Origin: Clostridia bacterium
GTDB lineage: Bacteria > Bacillota > Clostridia > Christensenellales > CAG-314
DNA length: 59,040 nt
Assembly (NCBI GenBank): GCA_028703495.1
Contig: JAQVMT010000012.1
Coordinates: forward strand, 1 to 59,040
Reading direction: 5' to 3'
The first letter of the stretch is position 1, and every line of letters starts with the position of its first letter. The notes beneath the pieces are model-generated. The model saw only the letters and a program-made list of their open reading frames with translations, made no database searches and was not told the origin of the DNA. Below, piece by piece: positions 37,151 through 46,633 of the stretch. Made by a program: the position numbers and the translations under genes.

Positions 37151-38600
37151 CCCTTAAAATATCCACTTCGGTAAACTTATTCGCATCTACATAAACAAAA
37201 TATTGGTTTTTGTTGTCCGTACACTTAAACTCATAACACAAAATCTCCCTATCGTTTTTGGGTATCAGTGCTATCGCGGTATTTAACAGCTTCAACGAAC
37301 CGTCAATCAGCTTCACCGCTTTCTCCGTATTCGAAATGTAGCTTAAATTTCGGTTTTCGGTGTGATTTGTAAGGTAAGAAAAGCCCTCTACTCCGACTAT
37401 TGCACCGCCGTTGACGTTAAGAGTAATTTTTACAAGGTCGGGATAGATGATAATTCCGTTTACCACGGGGCAGAGGTTGACGTAGATATAATCGTCAACT
37501 GTTTGGCTTACCCAAACGGGCGTGACGTCGTATCCTATTGCGTTTGCATAGCTTTCCGCCTTGTCCAAGCAATATGCGGCATCCACCTTGCTTCCCTCCG
37601 AATATCCGTAACCGTTGAGCTGCATCAAATATCCGCCCGTTTGCGTGATGTGCGCTTCGAGCGTTCCTATCTCGGTCTTGAGATTGAATACATAAACGCC
37701 GATCCCCTTATTGGTTAGTTTTTGATTAAACTCAACCGAAGTAACGCTCATATCCTTCATGTATCCGGCGAGCTTTTTTTTCGCCTGATCCTGAGAAACC
37801 TCACCGCCTCCGATCGCTATCTTTCCGGATTTTTCCGCACTGTCCGAAAAAGGTCCGTCGTAAATCAGCTTTGGATAATCGAAAATCGTTTCTTCCATTT
37901 CCTGAAGGGAAACACTGAACTCGTCAACGTTATCGATCGAAAGACTATCGGTAAACTTTACATTTTTGATGTCTTCGCCCATCGTTTGAATACTGCTTTT
38001 GAGCTTCAACAAAATCGAGTACAGAGAGTTAAGATTCTCCTTATCGGTCGCTGTCACCGCTTCGCCGTTTGTGAGCTTTTTTACCAGTGTTGAGGAATAG
38101 TCGCTTACCTGATTGATATACTTGACCGTCTTATGCAGATGTACTTCCTTTATGGGTAGCTGACATATACTGCTGCCGGCAACGTTGGCTTCGGCTTGAA
38201 GCTTTCCCAACAGCTCTCCCTGCGTAGAGATTCCATTGCTTACAATCAATTTGCTTAAATTGATCTCCATATTGTCAACACTGTCGGAAAGTTGGTAATA
38301 ATTGTTTCTGTACGTGTTTTCAAGCGCATTTGCAAGCGTGCCGTTTTGCGCGGTAAGAGCATCCTTTTCGGATTGAGCGTTGCGCATATACGCAGAAGTA
38401 AACGCCAACAAAAATACCGCAATAATAGTCGCGATTATGGCAAGTGCTGCTGCTCCGTTGTAGTTACCTTTCACCTTGGCTACATTTCCTTTGTATTCGG
38501 TTTTCGTGTAATACGCTTTCACTTCGCCGTCGGAAGTATTCATTTGAGCTTGATTTTTTATGTCGGTTTCCGATTCCTGATGATTTGGTGTATAATCCAT
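37116..38600 (-). CDS. ypeB: Germination protein YpeB
   Basis: YpeB protects and localises SleB in the spore and is required for cortex hydrolysis during germination. The 494 residues have an N-terminal soluble part, one membrane segment (about 49-71, AAALAIIATIIAVFLLAFTS), a coiled domain, then PepSY-type modules (QDQAKKKLAGYM, and TVDDYIYVNLCPVVNGIIIYPDLVKITLN). It follows sleB by 30 bases; a sleB-ypeB pair is standard in spore formers. AAAGGAG lies seven bases before the ATG. The N-terminal region is longer than in Bacillus. Confidence 0.9.
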   Translation of the reverse strand: MDYTPNHQESETDIKNQAQMNTSDGEVKAYYTKTEYKGNVAKVKGNYNGAAALAIIATIIAVFLLAFTSAYMRNAQSEKDALTAQNGTLANALENTYRNNYYQLSDSVDNMEINLSKLIVSNGISTQGELLGKLQAEANVAGSSICQLPIKEVHLHKTVKYINQVSDYSSTLVKKLTNGEAVTATDKENLNSLYSILLKLKSSIQTMGEDIKNVKFTDSLSIDNVDEFSVSLQEMEETIFDYPKLIYDGPFSDSAEKSGKIAIGGGEVSQDQAKKKLAGYMKDMSVTSVEFNQKLTNKGIGVYVFNLKTEIGTLEAHITQTGGYLMQLNGYGYSEGSKVDAAYCLDKAESYANAIGYDVTPVWVSQTVDDYIYVNLCPVVNGIIIYPDLVKITLNVNGGAIVGVEGFSYLTNHTENRNLSYISNTEKAVKLIDGSLKLLNTAIALIPKNDREILCYEFKCTDNKNQYFVYVDANKFTEVDILRVITGTEGYTVM

Positions 38601-38630
38601 ATCTATCTCCTTTGCTTATTGCGATTGCAT

Positions 38631-39311
38631 TTAAGTGCAAAAATTATGCTTCCCGATCGTAACGATTATCGGTCGACTCCATATCCACGCGCTGGTAGCA
38701 GTTGATGGATTATAGTAATAAATGCAGCCGTATGTCGGATCCCAACCGTTCATCGCATCTTGCGCCGCCTTTATGCACTCGTCGTTCGTACCGAGGTTAA
38801 TCTGCCCGTCGGACACCGCAGTAAACGCTCCGCTTTGGTAGATTACGCCCGAAATAGTGTTGGGAAAGCTACTGCTTTTTACACGATTTAGAATAATTGC
38901 ACCCACCGCAACCTTTCCCGTGTATACCTCGCCGCGCGCTTCGCCGTAAATGCAACAAGCCATTAGGTACAGATCGCCGTCCGAATAACCGCCGGTTGAG
39001 GTTGCAGTCGAGTTTGTCAGGCTTATCCCCATCGCCGCAGCGGTCCTATTGCCCACGACTCCATCCACCGTAAGCCCGTTCACACGCTGGAAATACTTCA
39101 CCGCAGTGACAGTCTTACTCCCGAAGATTCCGTCAACGCTGCCCGTATAGTATCCCCATTGCTTCAATTTTGTCTGTATTGTTTTTACCGTCGTACCGCT
39201 CGAGCCATATTTCACCACCGCCGCGTCTGCACTTCCCAACGTTGGGATAATTACGCAAGCCAGCAGTGTTACGCATACAGCAATAATGCATATAGAAAGA
39301 GTTTTTTTCAT
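38631..39311 (-). CDS. sleB: Spore cortex-lytic enzyme SleB
   Basis: SleB is a lytic transglycosylase that cleaves muramic-delta-lactam cortex peptidoglycan during germination. It has a signal peptide (about 1-30), a peptidoglycan-binding domain (GTTVKTIQTKLKQWGYYTGSVDGIFG...FQRVNGLTVDGVVG, residues 39-87), and a hydrolase_2 domain starting near 111 with catalytic E124 in YGEARGE. At 226 residues it is slightly short. CAGATG just before the ATG gives a weak ribosome binding site; GAGG is ten bases upstream. No convincing sigma-G promoter could be assigned. Confidence 0.93.
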   Translation of the reverse strand: MKKTLSICIIAVCVTLLACVIIPTLGSADAAVVKYGSSGTTVKTIQTKLKQWGYYTGSVDGIFGSKTVTAVKYFQRVNGLTVDGVVGNRTAAAMGISLTNSTATSTGGYSDGDLYLMACCIYGEARGEVYTGKVAVGAIILNRVKSSSFPNTISGVIYQSGAFTAVSDGQINLGTNDECIKAAQDAMNGWDPTYGCIYYYNPSTATSAWIWSRPIIVTIGKHNFCT

Positions 39312-39555
39312 CTGTCAGCCTCATTAAAGTTATTTGCCCTTTCGGACTTATAAATAATTTGAGTTTTTTTACCGTTTATATGCAAGCTTATTCAATTTCA
39401 ACCTATTGACTCTCTTTATCTGTCAAAAAATTGACTTTTCGTCCACATTTCGACCGCCAAACAGCGTTTAAATCCGCTTTTTGGGTAAATACTCTTAACA
39501 GAAACGAAAACTACTTTTAACGTAGCTACCCCCCCCAAAAAAAAATAAAACACTT

Positions 39556-39740
39556 TCAGTTTATTGCACAGATTCTTATATAGGTTATAAAAACAGTCTG
39601 TTCATCGCAGATACTTGCATCGGTCACAAAAACAGCGCGTTCGTCGCACAATTCTTGTGCCGCACGCAAAAGCAGTCTGTTCATCGCAGATACTTGCATC
39701 GGTCACAAAAACAGCGCGTTCGTTGCACGAACATACGCGA
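39556..39740. repeat. Tandem array with alternating units between sleB and mazF, 39-40-bp steps
   Basis: Two unit types alternate: CAGTCTGTTCATCGCAGATA (39594 and 39673) and CAGCGCGTTCGTCGCACAAT or its variant (39633 and 39712). Steps are 39, 40 and 39 bases, and the 79-base A-B pair is repeated almost exactly. This array lies between divergent gene starts, so it is not a 3'-end copy. Confidence 0.85.
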
Positions 39741-39895
39741 AAAGTGACACGAAGTCGCAAGTTCGTGCGAATTTGACAAGAAAATACCTATGGTCAACAC
39801 ATATAACAAAGCGCCGAATAGCATTACATAATTAATTCGGCAAAACATTCGACTCGATATCGAAAAAATCGTTTCAACAAAAAAGGAGATTATTT

Positions 39896-40258
39896 ATGGA
39901 TACAATCAAAAGAGGCGAGTTATATTACGCCGACTTAAGCCCCGTCGTAGGAAGCGAGCAGGGGGGAATTCGTCCCGTGCTTATTCTGCAAAACGACATC
40001 GGAAACCGTTACAGCCCCACAATTATCGCAGCGGCAACTACTAGCAAGCTTACAAAAACACCATTGCCTACGCATATCGCGATCAAACGTTCGAATGTAT
40101 GCTTGCCAAAGGATTCGGTTATTTTGCTTGAACAAATCCGCACAATCGATAAAAAACGCCTTTTGGAAAAAATCGGCGAGCTTCCGTCGGACATTATGGA
40201 TAAGGTCAACTCCGCTCTTTCCGTAAGCATCGGACTTAACGATCCGCTTCGCGCCTAA
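39896..40258 (+). CDS. mazF: MazF/NdoA family mRNA endoribonuclease toxin
   Basis: The sequence starts [34 protein letters not shown], the standard PemK/MazF start with the catalytic Arg in GGIRP, followed by [12 protein letters not shown] with the conserved Thr/Ser. The 120 residues are typical of the NdoA (EndoA) group, which cuts mRNA at UACAU in Bacillus. AAGGAG precedes the ATG. No antitoxin (NdoAI/MazE) frame lies in the 580 bases upstream, where it would be expected, nor directly downstream. Confidence 0.93.
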   Translation: MDTIKRGELYYADLSPVVGSEQGGIRPVLILQNDIGNRYSPTIIAAATTSKLTKTPLPTHIAIKRSNVCLPKDSVILLEQIRTIDKKRLLEKIGELPSDIMDKVNSALSVSIGLNDPLRA

Positions 40259-40352
40259 CGCGGAGAAAATTAAATTACGCATGCGCACATAACGGCTGCC
40301 GTTTTCTTGCCGATATCCTTTGTTATGCGATTTTCTGTTTTATTACATTATG

Positions 40353-40460
40353 GGCGAACCTGTGTGTTCGCCTGTGTTTAGAAAGCGTATGCAATAATAT
40401 TTGGTTAATCGTCAATATGTAGTGGCGAACCTGTGTGTTCGACCGTGTTAGGAAAGCGAA
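40353..40460 (+). repeat. Two-copy repeat downstream of mazF, 71-bp period
   Basis: GGCGAACCTGTGTGTTCG occurs at 40353 and 40424, each followed by a GTGTTNAGAAAGCG-like block. Each copy can also fold as CGAAC...GTTCG. No gene is seen in the rest of the gap. Confidence 0.8.
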
Positions 40461-40593
40461 TACTTTGATATGCGGTTAATTGATAAATAAACAGTCTTAT
40501 TGCAATTGTTTATAAGTTGTTCATACTTCTGCTTTATTCTGCTTAAAAGGATTAATTGCGACAAATAGTTGCAATTAACTTTACGAAATTAAA

Positions 40594-40622
40594 TTGACTT
40601 TGTTATTTGTTCGTATTATAAT
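40594..40622 (+). promoter_or_regulatory. Sigma-A promoter of lgt
   Basis: TTGACT (40594-40599) and TATAAT (40617-40622) with a 17-base spacer, 26 bases before the lgt start. Confidence 0.82.
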
Positions 40623-40648
40623 ATTTTTGAGTTTACGGAGGAAAAGAA

Positions 40649-41728
40649 ATGTTATTTGCGGTTAAGGATCCCTACATAGCTATCGGCGGTTTGAAAATAT
40701 ACTATTACGCGATTTGCATTGTTCTGGGAATGTGCGTCGCTATTTTTTTAGCGGTCAAATTATTCAAAAAGATGGGCTACGATGGCGATGATGTATACGT
40801 TTACGCTATCGCAATTATCCCCATTGGTGTACTTTGCGCAAGACTTTACTTCTTTATCTTTCCATACGAGGACAGCGTACACGATTGGAGTAGATTTTTC
40901 CACTTTAAAGACGGCGGACTTGCTATCTACGGCGGCATTATCGGCGGCCTTATCACCACCGTTTTGACGGCTTTTATTAAAAAACAGAACATTTTCCGCG
41001 TATTGGATTCTTTCATGCCCGGTGCGATGATCGCGCAGGCTATGGGAAGATGGGGCAATTTCTTCAACGAGGAAGCCTTCGGCAATTTGGTTACAAATCC
41101 TAAATTGCAGTTTTTCCCCTACTCGGTCTACATAAGCAACTTGGACGGATATTATCAGGCGACCTTCTTTTATGAATCGCTTTGGAATGTCATCGGAGTT
41201 GTAGCTTTGTTGCTCCTTATCTATAAATGGCAGAAATACAGAGTGGGTACCACAACGGGCGGGTACTTTGTTTGGTACGGTTTGGGACGCTTTTGGATTG
41301 AGGCTCTTAGAGCCGATAGCCTCGTTATTCCCAACACAACAATTAAAGTCAGTCAAGTTGTCAGTGTCGGTCTTATCATCATCGGCTTGCTTGTGCTTAT
41401 GTTCACCTACTCAAAAAAGGTCTTGCACGACGGCTTCAGAAACAGGACATTTCCGGTTCTTGCGACTATCGAGCCCTTTGTCGCAAATAAAAAAACTTCG
41501 GGTCAAGCAACTGACGATTGCGCCGTGGCTTCAGTCCGTGAAGCGGACACCGACAAGCAGGACAACACTAGCAATAGCTTAACCGTTCCCAAAGAAGACG
41601 ATAATCCGACAGCGAACACCGACGAGCGTGCCGAGGTATGCGACGACGTAACCGCTTCCAAGGAAGTCAATAATACATTCTGCAACGTCGCAGAAAACGA
41701 TACGAGTGACGAAAGCGAACGTAAATAA
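40649..41728 (+). CDS. lgt: Prolipoprotein diacylglyceryl transferase with acidic C-terminal tail
   Basis: Lgt transfers diacylglycerol from phosphatidylglycerol to the lipobox cysteine of prolipoproteins. There are about seven membrane helices. The signature GRWGNFFNEEAFG is at about residues 133-145, with the family's Y..R and GGLAIYGGIIGG motifs upstream. The membrane core ends near residue 255; a hydrophilic acidic tail of roughly 90 residues follows. Within it residues about 300-322 and 323-345 form a diverged in-frame repeat. GGAGG precedes the ATG. Confidence 0.94.
   Translation: MLFAVKDPYIAIGGLKIYYYAICIVLGMCVAIFLAVKLFKKMGYDGDDVYVYAIAIIPIGVLCARLYFFIFPYEDSVHDWSRFFHFKDGGLAIYGGIIGGLITTVLTAFIKKQNIFRVLDSFMPGAMIAQAMGRWGNFFNEEAFGNLVTNPKLQFFPYSVYISNLDGYYQATFFYESLWNVIGVVALLLLIYKWQKYRVGTTTGGYFVWYGLGRFWIEALRADSLVIPNTTIKVSQVVSVGLIIIGLLVLMFTYSKKVLHDGFRNRTFPVLATIEPFVANKKTSGQATDDCAVASVREADTDKQDNTSNSLTVPKEDDNPTANTDERAEVCDDVTASKEVNNTFCNVAENDTSDESERK
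41546..41683 (+). repeat. In-frame 69-bp repeat in the lgt tail
   Basis: GACACCGACAAGC...AACCGTTCCCAAAGAAGACG at 41546 and AACACCGACGAGC...AACCGCTTCCAAGGAAGTCA at 41615 align over 69 bases (23 codons), each ending ATAAT. Confidence 0.7.
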
Positions 41729-41823
41729 GACATTAAAAAAGATAATATCGAAAGGGACAATGAAAGTATCGAAAGCGATAAGAATACACACTTATAAATA
41801 TATCACGGTGTTACCGTCACATT

Positions 41824-42033
41824 CATTTCTAGTTCGAAAAATGATAAAAGCAGAAGTGGATTAGTACTAACTAAGTAACGCCTAATTTCGGCATTTTGGC
41901 GAGTGGATTTTTGAGGATAGAGTTTTCAAAAAGCGCAGGGCGTAGCAGCGCTACGTACGAGCACTTTTGGGAACTATGGACCAAAAAGACACCGATGAAA
42001 ATGTTGAAAGTAGAAGTGATTAGTATTAGAAAA
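41824..42033 (+). repeat. Composite dispersed element, copy 3
   Basis: The core AGTACTAACTAAGTAACGCC then TAATTTCGGCATTTTGGCGA and GTGGATT lies at 41865-41914. It is preceded by GCAGAAGTGGATT and followed by CAAAAAGCGCAG, a perfect GTAGC-AGCGCTACG region, CAAAAAGACACCGATG, and a second AGTAGAAGTGATTAGTATTAG-like end. The same blocks occur in reverse at 54955-55095. It fills the lgt-pncB gap. Confidence 0.75.
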
Positions 42034-42047
42034 AAAGGAAGTAAAAC

Positions 42048-43487
42048 ATGGATTACAAAAGAAATTTGACTCTGTTAACCGATTTCTATGAGCTGACAAT
42101 GATGAACGGCTACTTGGAGTGCGGAATGGAAAACAAAATCGCAGTGTTCGATGTGTTTTTCAGGACTAATGAGGAAAGCAATTTTTGCGTGTGCGCAGGG
42201 TTGGAGCAGGCGATTGAGTATGTACGCGATTTGCATTTCGAGGAAGATGACATTGAGTTTTTAAGGCAGACAAACACCTTTTCACAAAGGTTTTTGGACG
42301 AGCTTCGCCATTTTAAGTTCACGGGCGACATCTTCGCCATAGAGGAAGGAACGGTCGTATTTCCCTTCGAGCCCTTGGTTACAGTAAGGGCGCCAATCTT
42401 TCAAGCACAGCTGCTTGAATCGGCTTTGTTGAATATTATCAACTTCCAAACGCTTATTGCCACTAAGGCTAGTCGTGTTGTAAGAGCGGCAAAACCCGCA
42501 AGCGTCATTGAGTTCGGACTGCGGAGAGCGCAAGCTCCGGATGCTTCGATATACGGAGCGCGAGCCGCGGTAATCGGCGGTTGCGATTCCACCAGCAATG
42601 TATTGGCGTGCCAAATGTTCGATCAGGTTCCGAAGGGAACGCACGCTCACAGTTGGATTATGTCTTTTGACAGCGAACTCAAGGCTTTTAGAGAGTATGC
42701 GCGCATATTCCCGCACGTTTGTCTGTTACTCGTAGACACCTACGATACACTTAAAAGCGGTATTCCTAACGCTATCACCGTTTTCAACGAGCTTAGGGCG
42801 AAGGGCATCGAGCCGGTCGGCATACGTCTTGACAGCGGCGACCTCGCATATTTGAGCAAAAAGGCGCGTGAGATGTTGGACGAAGCAGGCTTTCCGAATA
42901 CGAAAATCTTCGCAAGCGGCGATTTGGACGAAACCACCATACAATCGCTTATCCTTCAGGGTAGCCGTATCGATATGTACGGAGTGGGTACCTACCTCAT
43001 TACAAGCCACAACAACCCAAGCTTAGGTGGTGTCTATAAGCTTTGCGCTATTGAGGAAAACGGCAAGCTTCAACCCAAAATGAAGGTCAGCGACAACCCC
43101 TTTAAGATTACAAACCCAGGCGAAAAGAGAGTTTACCGTCTTTTCGAAAATAAAACCAATAAGGCGATTGCCGATGTTATTTGCTTGGAACACGAGGTTA
43201 TCGATTCATCAAAGCCATATACACTGATTCACCCTACCGATAGGTGGAAAAAGCTTCTGGTTGAAGACTTCTATGTTAAGCCATTGATGACACAGATTTT
43301 TAAGAATGGCGAGCTGATTTACAAATTGCCTCCGATCGATAAAATCGTGGAAAAAGCAAATGCAAGCAAGGCGAGCTTTTGGGATGAGTACATGCGTCTT
43401 ACCAAGCCGCAAACCTATAAGGTCGACCTGTCCGAGGAACTGTTCGAGCTCAAGCACAGAATGCTAATGAATTACGGCAAGGATTAA
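42048..43487 (+). CDS. pncB: Nicotinate phosphoribosyltransferase
   Basis: It makes nicotinate mononucleotide from nicotinate, PRPP and ATP in the NAD salvage (Preiss-Handler) route. Motifs include LLTDFYELTMMNGYL at the N-terminus, FGLRRAQAPDASIYGARAA, THAHSWIMSF with the phosphorylated-His region, and GIRLDSGDLAYLSK. At 479 residues it belongs to the Gram-positive long form. AAGGAAG precedes the ATG. The gene stands alone. Confidence 0.94.
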   Translation: MDYKRNLTLLTDFYELTMMNGYLECGMENKIAVFDVFFRTNEESNFCVCAGLEQAIEYVRDLHFEEDDIEFLRQTNTFSQRFLDELRHFKFTGDIFAIEEGTVVFPFEPLVTVRAPIFQAQLLESALLNIINFQTLIATKASRVVRAAKPASVIEFGLRRAQAPDASIYGARAAVIGGCDSTSNVLACQMFDQVPKGTHAHSWIMSFDSELKAFREYARIFPHVCLLLVDTYDTLKSGIPNAITVFNELRAKGIEPVGIRLDSGDLAYLSKKAREMLDEAGFPNTKIFASGDLDETTIQSLILQGSRIDMYGVGTYLITSHNNPSLGGVYKLCAIEENGKLQPKMKVSDNPFKITNPGEKRVYRLFENKTNKAIADVICLEHEVIDSSKPYTLIHPTDRWKKLLVEDFYVKPLMTQIFKNGELIYKLPPIDKIVEKANASKASFWDEYMRLTKPQTYKVDLSEELFELKHRMLMNYGKD

Positions 43488-43761
43488 GCTTTTTCGGTTT
43501 CTGATTTTACCCGTATAACCGATATAAAAGCTTATACTAAAGCTCGTTCAATTGTTTAAATAACGCTTCCTTACACTTATAATAATTAACTGCGCAAAAA
43601 TAAACGCGTTATTTGATTTATCGGTCTTTAGAAAAAGACTTTATTAGCATTTCACGATCGAGTAAAACCGCGCGAATCAAACTAGATAAGGTTGCGAATT
43701 TGCGCGAATTTGCTACGATCGGGTGCGTTTCGGCATTATTTTGCATTACATAGAGGTGAGT

Positions 43762-44349
43762 ATGGACGTAAAACCGAATCTAAAAAAGTTCAAGATTGTA
43801 GCGTTTAGAGGCTACGATATCGGGGAAGTCGACGACTATATCGACGTCAAGAACGCCGATTACGAAAGCACTACGCGTGAACAAAAAAGCCGTATTACGG
43901 AGCTGCTCGAGGAAAACCGAGTTCTTAAATCCGAGAATGAAAGAGTGTCCAAGATTGAAAAAAACTTGAGCTTGGCTTTGTTGCACGCAAACGAAAAATC
44001 CGACCAAATAATCACTCAAGCAAGACAGCTCGCGGATGCCGAAATAAAGCGCGTTCGTATTTTCCGTGCGAAATGGGAGTATTTCGCCAAAGAAATGCTT
44101 GGCACGCTTTCGCCTAAACAACAACTGTATTTTGAACGCATGAGCAGTCGAATCGACCAAACTCTTACGCAGTTTTCCGACAACACCGATAATATGAAAA
44201 AAGTTGCTGCTACATCCTCGGAAAATATTTTCAATAAGCAAACGGCTCGCGTTAATGCCCCTACCGCCGACAGCGATATTATCGACATCTCGGAAGTGTA
44301 TAAGTCCAAGGATTCCCTTGCCGATCTTATGTCCGACATCGACAGCTAA
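43762..44349 (+). CDS. DivIVA-like coiled-coil protein
   Basis: The N-terminus matches the DivIVA domain (FKIVAFRGYDIGEVDDYIDVKNADYE), which binds negatively curved membrane at septa and poles, followed by a coiled coil (about residues 30-80, EQKSRITELLEENRVLKSENE). The C-terminal half is helical, then polar and acidic. I start at MDVKPNLKKF (195 residues), right after GAGGTGAGT; a start 13 codons earlier has no support. It could be DivIVA itself or a GpsB/SepIVA-like relative; no ylm division cluster is present, so its role is open. Confidence 0.8.
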   Translation: MDVKPNLKKFKIVAFRGYDIGEVDDYIDVKNADYESTTREQKSRITELLEENRVLKSENERVSKIEKNLSLALLHANEKSDQIITQARQLADAEIKRVRIFRAKWEYFAKEMLGTLSPKQQLYFERMSSRIDQTLTQFSDNTDNMKKVAATSSENIFNKQTARVNAPTADSDIIDISEVYKSKDSLADLMSDIDS

Positions 44350-44402
44350 ATAATTATTAACAATAGCGCACATTGTTTCCGATGCATTACGGCTCTATAT
44401 AT

Positions 44403-44440
44403 AAAAGGGCGGTACGAGAAACCTATCTCGTACTCCCTTT
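44403..44440. terminator. Bidirectional terminator between divIVA-like gene and EamA transporter
   Basis: AAAGGG-2-GTACGAGA pairs with TCTCGTAC-1-CCCTTT around a seven-base loop, between convergent genes, with T-rich sequence on both sides. Confidence 0.75.
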
Positions 44441-45337
44441 ATCCTTTCTTCGGAAAAGTGGCTTATCCACCGATGACAGCCACGCTCCTATCAGCATAAG
44501 AGCAAGCGCAATAAGGAATTTGAAGGTCGGAACCTCTCGGAAAATGATCAACGAAAGTCCCGCTCCGATAAATGGTGCAATTGCATAATATGCACTCGTC
44601 CGCGTCGCCCCGAGCTTGCGTTGAGCGTACACATAACAGAAAATGCTCATACCGTAAGCAACAAAGCCAATACCGATTACCGCGGAAAGACTCCAAAAGC
44701 TGCTCAATCTTTCACCTATCGCGAATCCGATAATCAAAGATCCAAGCCCCGAAAATACGCCCTTGAGCAGTACTATTTGCAGGGGATCCTTGGAGGATAT
44801 CTTCCTTGTGCAGTTGTTCTCAAATCCCCAACATACTGCCGCAAGTAGAATGAAAAGAGAACCATAGGAGAACTGAAGGCTGCTTATATCCTCAAAGGAC
44901 AGCACCGCACAGGACAAGGTTACAAAGATGATTCCTGCCCAAAGTCTGGGGCTTATGGATTCCTTGAATACAAAAAGCGCGATAAGTGCGGTTGCCACTA
45001 TTTCGAAGTTGTTTAGTAATGATGCGTTGGTCGCCGTGGTCGCCTTTAACCCGACCAACAAGCATATCGGTGCCGCTATATCCAACAAAATCATTGCTAT
45101 CGTATAGGGCAGCTCCTTACGAGTGAGCCTCGATTCGTTTTTTGATTTTTCTCTAATTTTTCGCACGCAAGCCACCGCCAGCATTCCTACGCCCGCTCCT
45201 AAATACAAAAAACCCGCCATCAGCGTGGGCGGCATATATGAAAGCAATACCTTCAACAACGGCGAGCTTATCGCGTATAATACCGCCGCTAGTATTGCAA
45301 GCAGTATTCCGTTGTTCCCTTTTTCGCTCATTTGCAT
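44423..45337 (-). CDS. EamA/DMT-superfamily transporter
   Basis: It has ten predicted membrane helices in two EamA repeats (GILLAILAAVLYAISSPLLKVLLSYMPP, then LFILLAAVCWGFENNCTRKISSKDP), 304 residues, ending with the common positive tail (LFRRKDKG). These proteins export or exchange metabolites such as amino acids or nucleotide sugars; the substrate here is unknown. AAGGTAAG precedes the ATG. The 3' end overlaps the terminator stem. Confidence 0.88.
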   Translation of the reverse strand: MQMSEKGNNGILLAILAAVLYAISSPLLKVLLSYMPPTLMAGFLYLGAGVGMLAVACVRKIREKSKNESRLTRKELPYTIAMILLDIAAPICLLVGLKATTATNASLLNNFEIVATALIALFVFKESISPRLWAGIIFVTLSCAVLSFEDISSLQFSYGSLFILLAAVCWGFENNCTRKISSKDPLQIVLLKGVFSGLGSLIIGFAIGERLSSFWSLSAVIGIGFVAYGMSIFCYVYAQRKLGATRTSAYYAIAPFIGAGLSLIIFREVPTFKFLIALALMLIGAWLSSVDKPLFRRKDKGSTR

Positions 45338-45535
45338 CTTACCTTACCTTTTCCCCTGATATTATAGCTTATATATCTTGATTTTACAAACTTATTTATT
45401 CGTTTTATCGATATTAGTTTCTCTTCCTATGATAAAAGCTAGATTAAGCTACACCAATAATTATCCGGGGGCTAATTCAATAAGCTTCAACGGAAGCTAA
45501 TTGGTAAACAGTTTCTTTGCGCACAATGACAACTT

Positions 45536-45700
45536 CATCGGCTTTTTTCCGTTATTTATGCAATTCTGCTCGGAAATCAAGCATTTTTATCGGCTTTTTC
45601 CCTTTTTTATGCATATCCGCTCTGAAATTTAGCATTTCCATCGGCTTTTTTCCCGTTATTTATGCAAATCTGCTCTAAAATCAAGCATTTTCATTTAAAT
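45536..45700. repeat. Tandem array between EamA gene and DUF421 gene, about 52-bp period
   Basis: ATCGGCTTTTT blocks at 45537, 45589 and 45640, each followed by TTTATGCA, TCTGCTC and AATCAAGCATTTT-like parts; spacing 52 and 51 bases, three units plus a partial one. It lies between two divergent gene starts. Confidence 0.8.
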
Positions 45701-45844
45701 CCTTGTGGTTGGGAAGCTCCATAAATTCGTATAACGTGCGCGCCTTACCTATGAGATTATCTATATAAATCCTTGGATAATTCACTTGCAACAATACTCG
45801 AATTTGAAACCGATTGGTATTAATTAATTATTACGGGTCACAAT

Positions 45845-46546
45845 ATGGATATGAATAATTTACACGACATAGTAAAAGTGCTGATTTTTTCGATAATTGC
45901 GTATGCCGTTTTGTTTGTAATTGCAAAGGTATTGGGAAAAAAGCAAATAGCGCAGCTGTCTTTTATCGATTACGTTGTTGGAATAACAATAGGTTCGATA
46001 GCGGCGGAAATGGCTACCGATTTGGTCAATCCGTTCTATCACTATATTATTGCAATGGCTGTATTCTTGATTTTTGACATTGTCATTTCCCTAATCAGTG
46101 GTAAAACAAAATTCCTTAAATCGATTTTTTGTGGAAAGCCGTTGATAATAATACAAGACGGCAAAATAGATTACAATGCGTTAAAGACAAGTAAGCTTAC
46201 CGTTGATGAAATAATCGGTATGGCGCGCGACAAAGACTATTTCGATATAAACGACATCGCATTCGGTATTCTGGAAACAAGCGGAAAATTCAGTGTTCTG
46301 CCTAAAGCACCAAACAAACCCACCACGTGTGAGGACTTGGGTATTAAGCCGCCTCCTGCTTCACTCACTTCTTACCTGATAATTGACGGGAAAATATGCT
46401 ACGACGTATTAAAATCCAATAATTACTCCGTTTCATGGCTGCTCGACGGCATAGATGCGGAAAACGAGAAAGATGTCAAGAATATTCTGCTGGCATCTTA
46501 TGATACCCAAACTAAACGGTTCATTATTCATTACAAAAACAAGTAG
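45845..46546 (+). CDS. DUF421 (YetF/YcaP-type) membrane protein
   Basis: Three N-terminal membrane helices (LHDIVKVLIFSIIAYAVLFVI, IDYVVGITIGSIAAEMATD, YHYIIAMAVFLIFDIVISLIS) are followed by the cytoplasmic DUF421 domain (KPLIIIQDGKIDYNALKTSKLTVDEI). Length is 233. The biochemical role is not known; relatives in spore formers are common. No good ribosome binding site is visible (ACGGGTCACAAT). A copy of the dispersed element begins at the stop codon. Confidence 0.88.
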   Translation: MDMNNLHDIVKVLIFSIIAYAVLFVIAKVLGKKQIAQLSFIDYVVGITIGSIAAEMATDLVNPFYHYIIAMAVFLIFDIVISLISGKTKFLKSIFCGKPLIIIQDGKIDYNALKTSKLTVDEIIGMARDKDYFDINDIAFGILETSGKFSVLPKAPNKPTTCEDLGIKPPPASLTSYLIIDGKICYDVLKSNNYSVSWLLDGIDAENEKDVKNILLASYDTQTKRFIIHYKNK

Positions 46547-46596
46547 TACTAATTAAGTAACGCCTAATTTCGGCATTTTGGCGAGTGGATTAGTAT
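46541..46596 (+). repeat. Dispersed intergenic element, copy 4 (best minimal copy)
   Basis: AGTACTAATTAAGTAACGCC, TAATTTCGGCATTTTGGCGA, GTGGATTAGTAT. The ends AGTACTAA and TTAGTAT form inverted repeats. It starts within the stop region of the DUF421 gene. Confidence 0.8.
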
Positions 46597-46633
46597 ATTT
46601 AAGCCTCTTTATGGGAAGCTCAAGGCAAGCTAT

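Noticed and set aside
39312-39420. Sigma-G promoter for sleB
   Set aside because: A CATATAA word is present but no suitable -35 element lies at the required distance.
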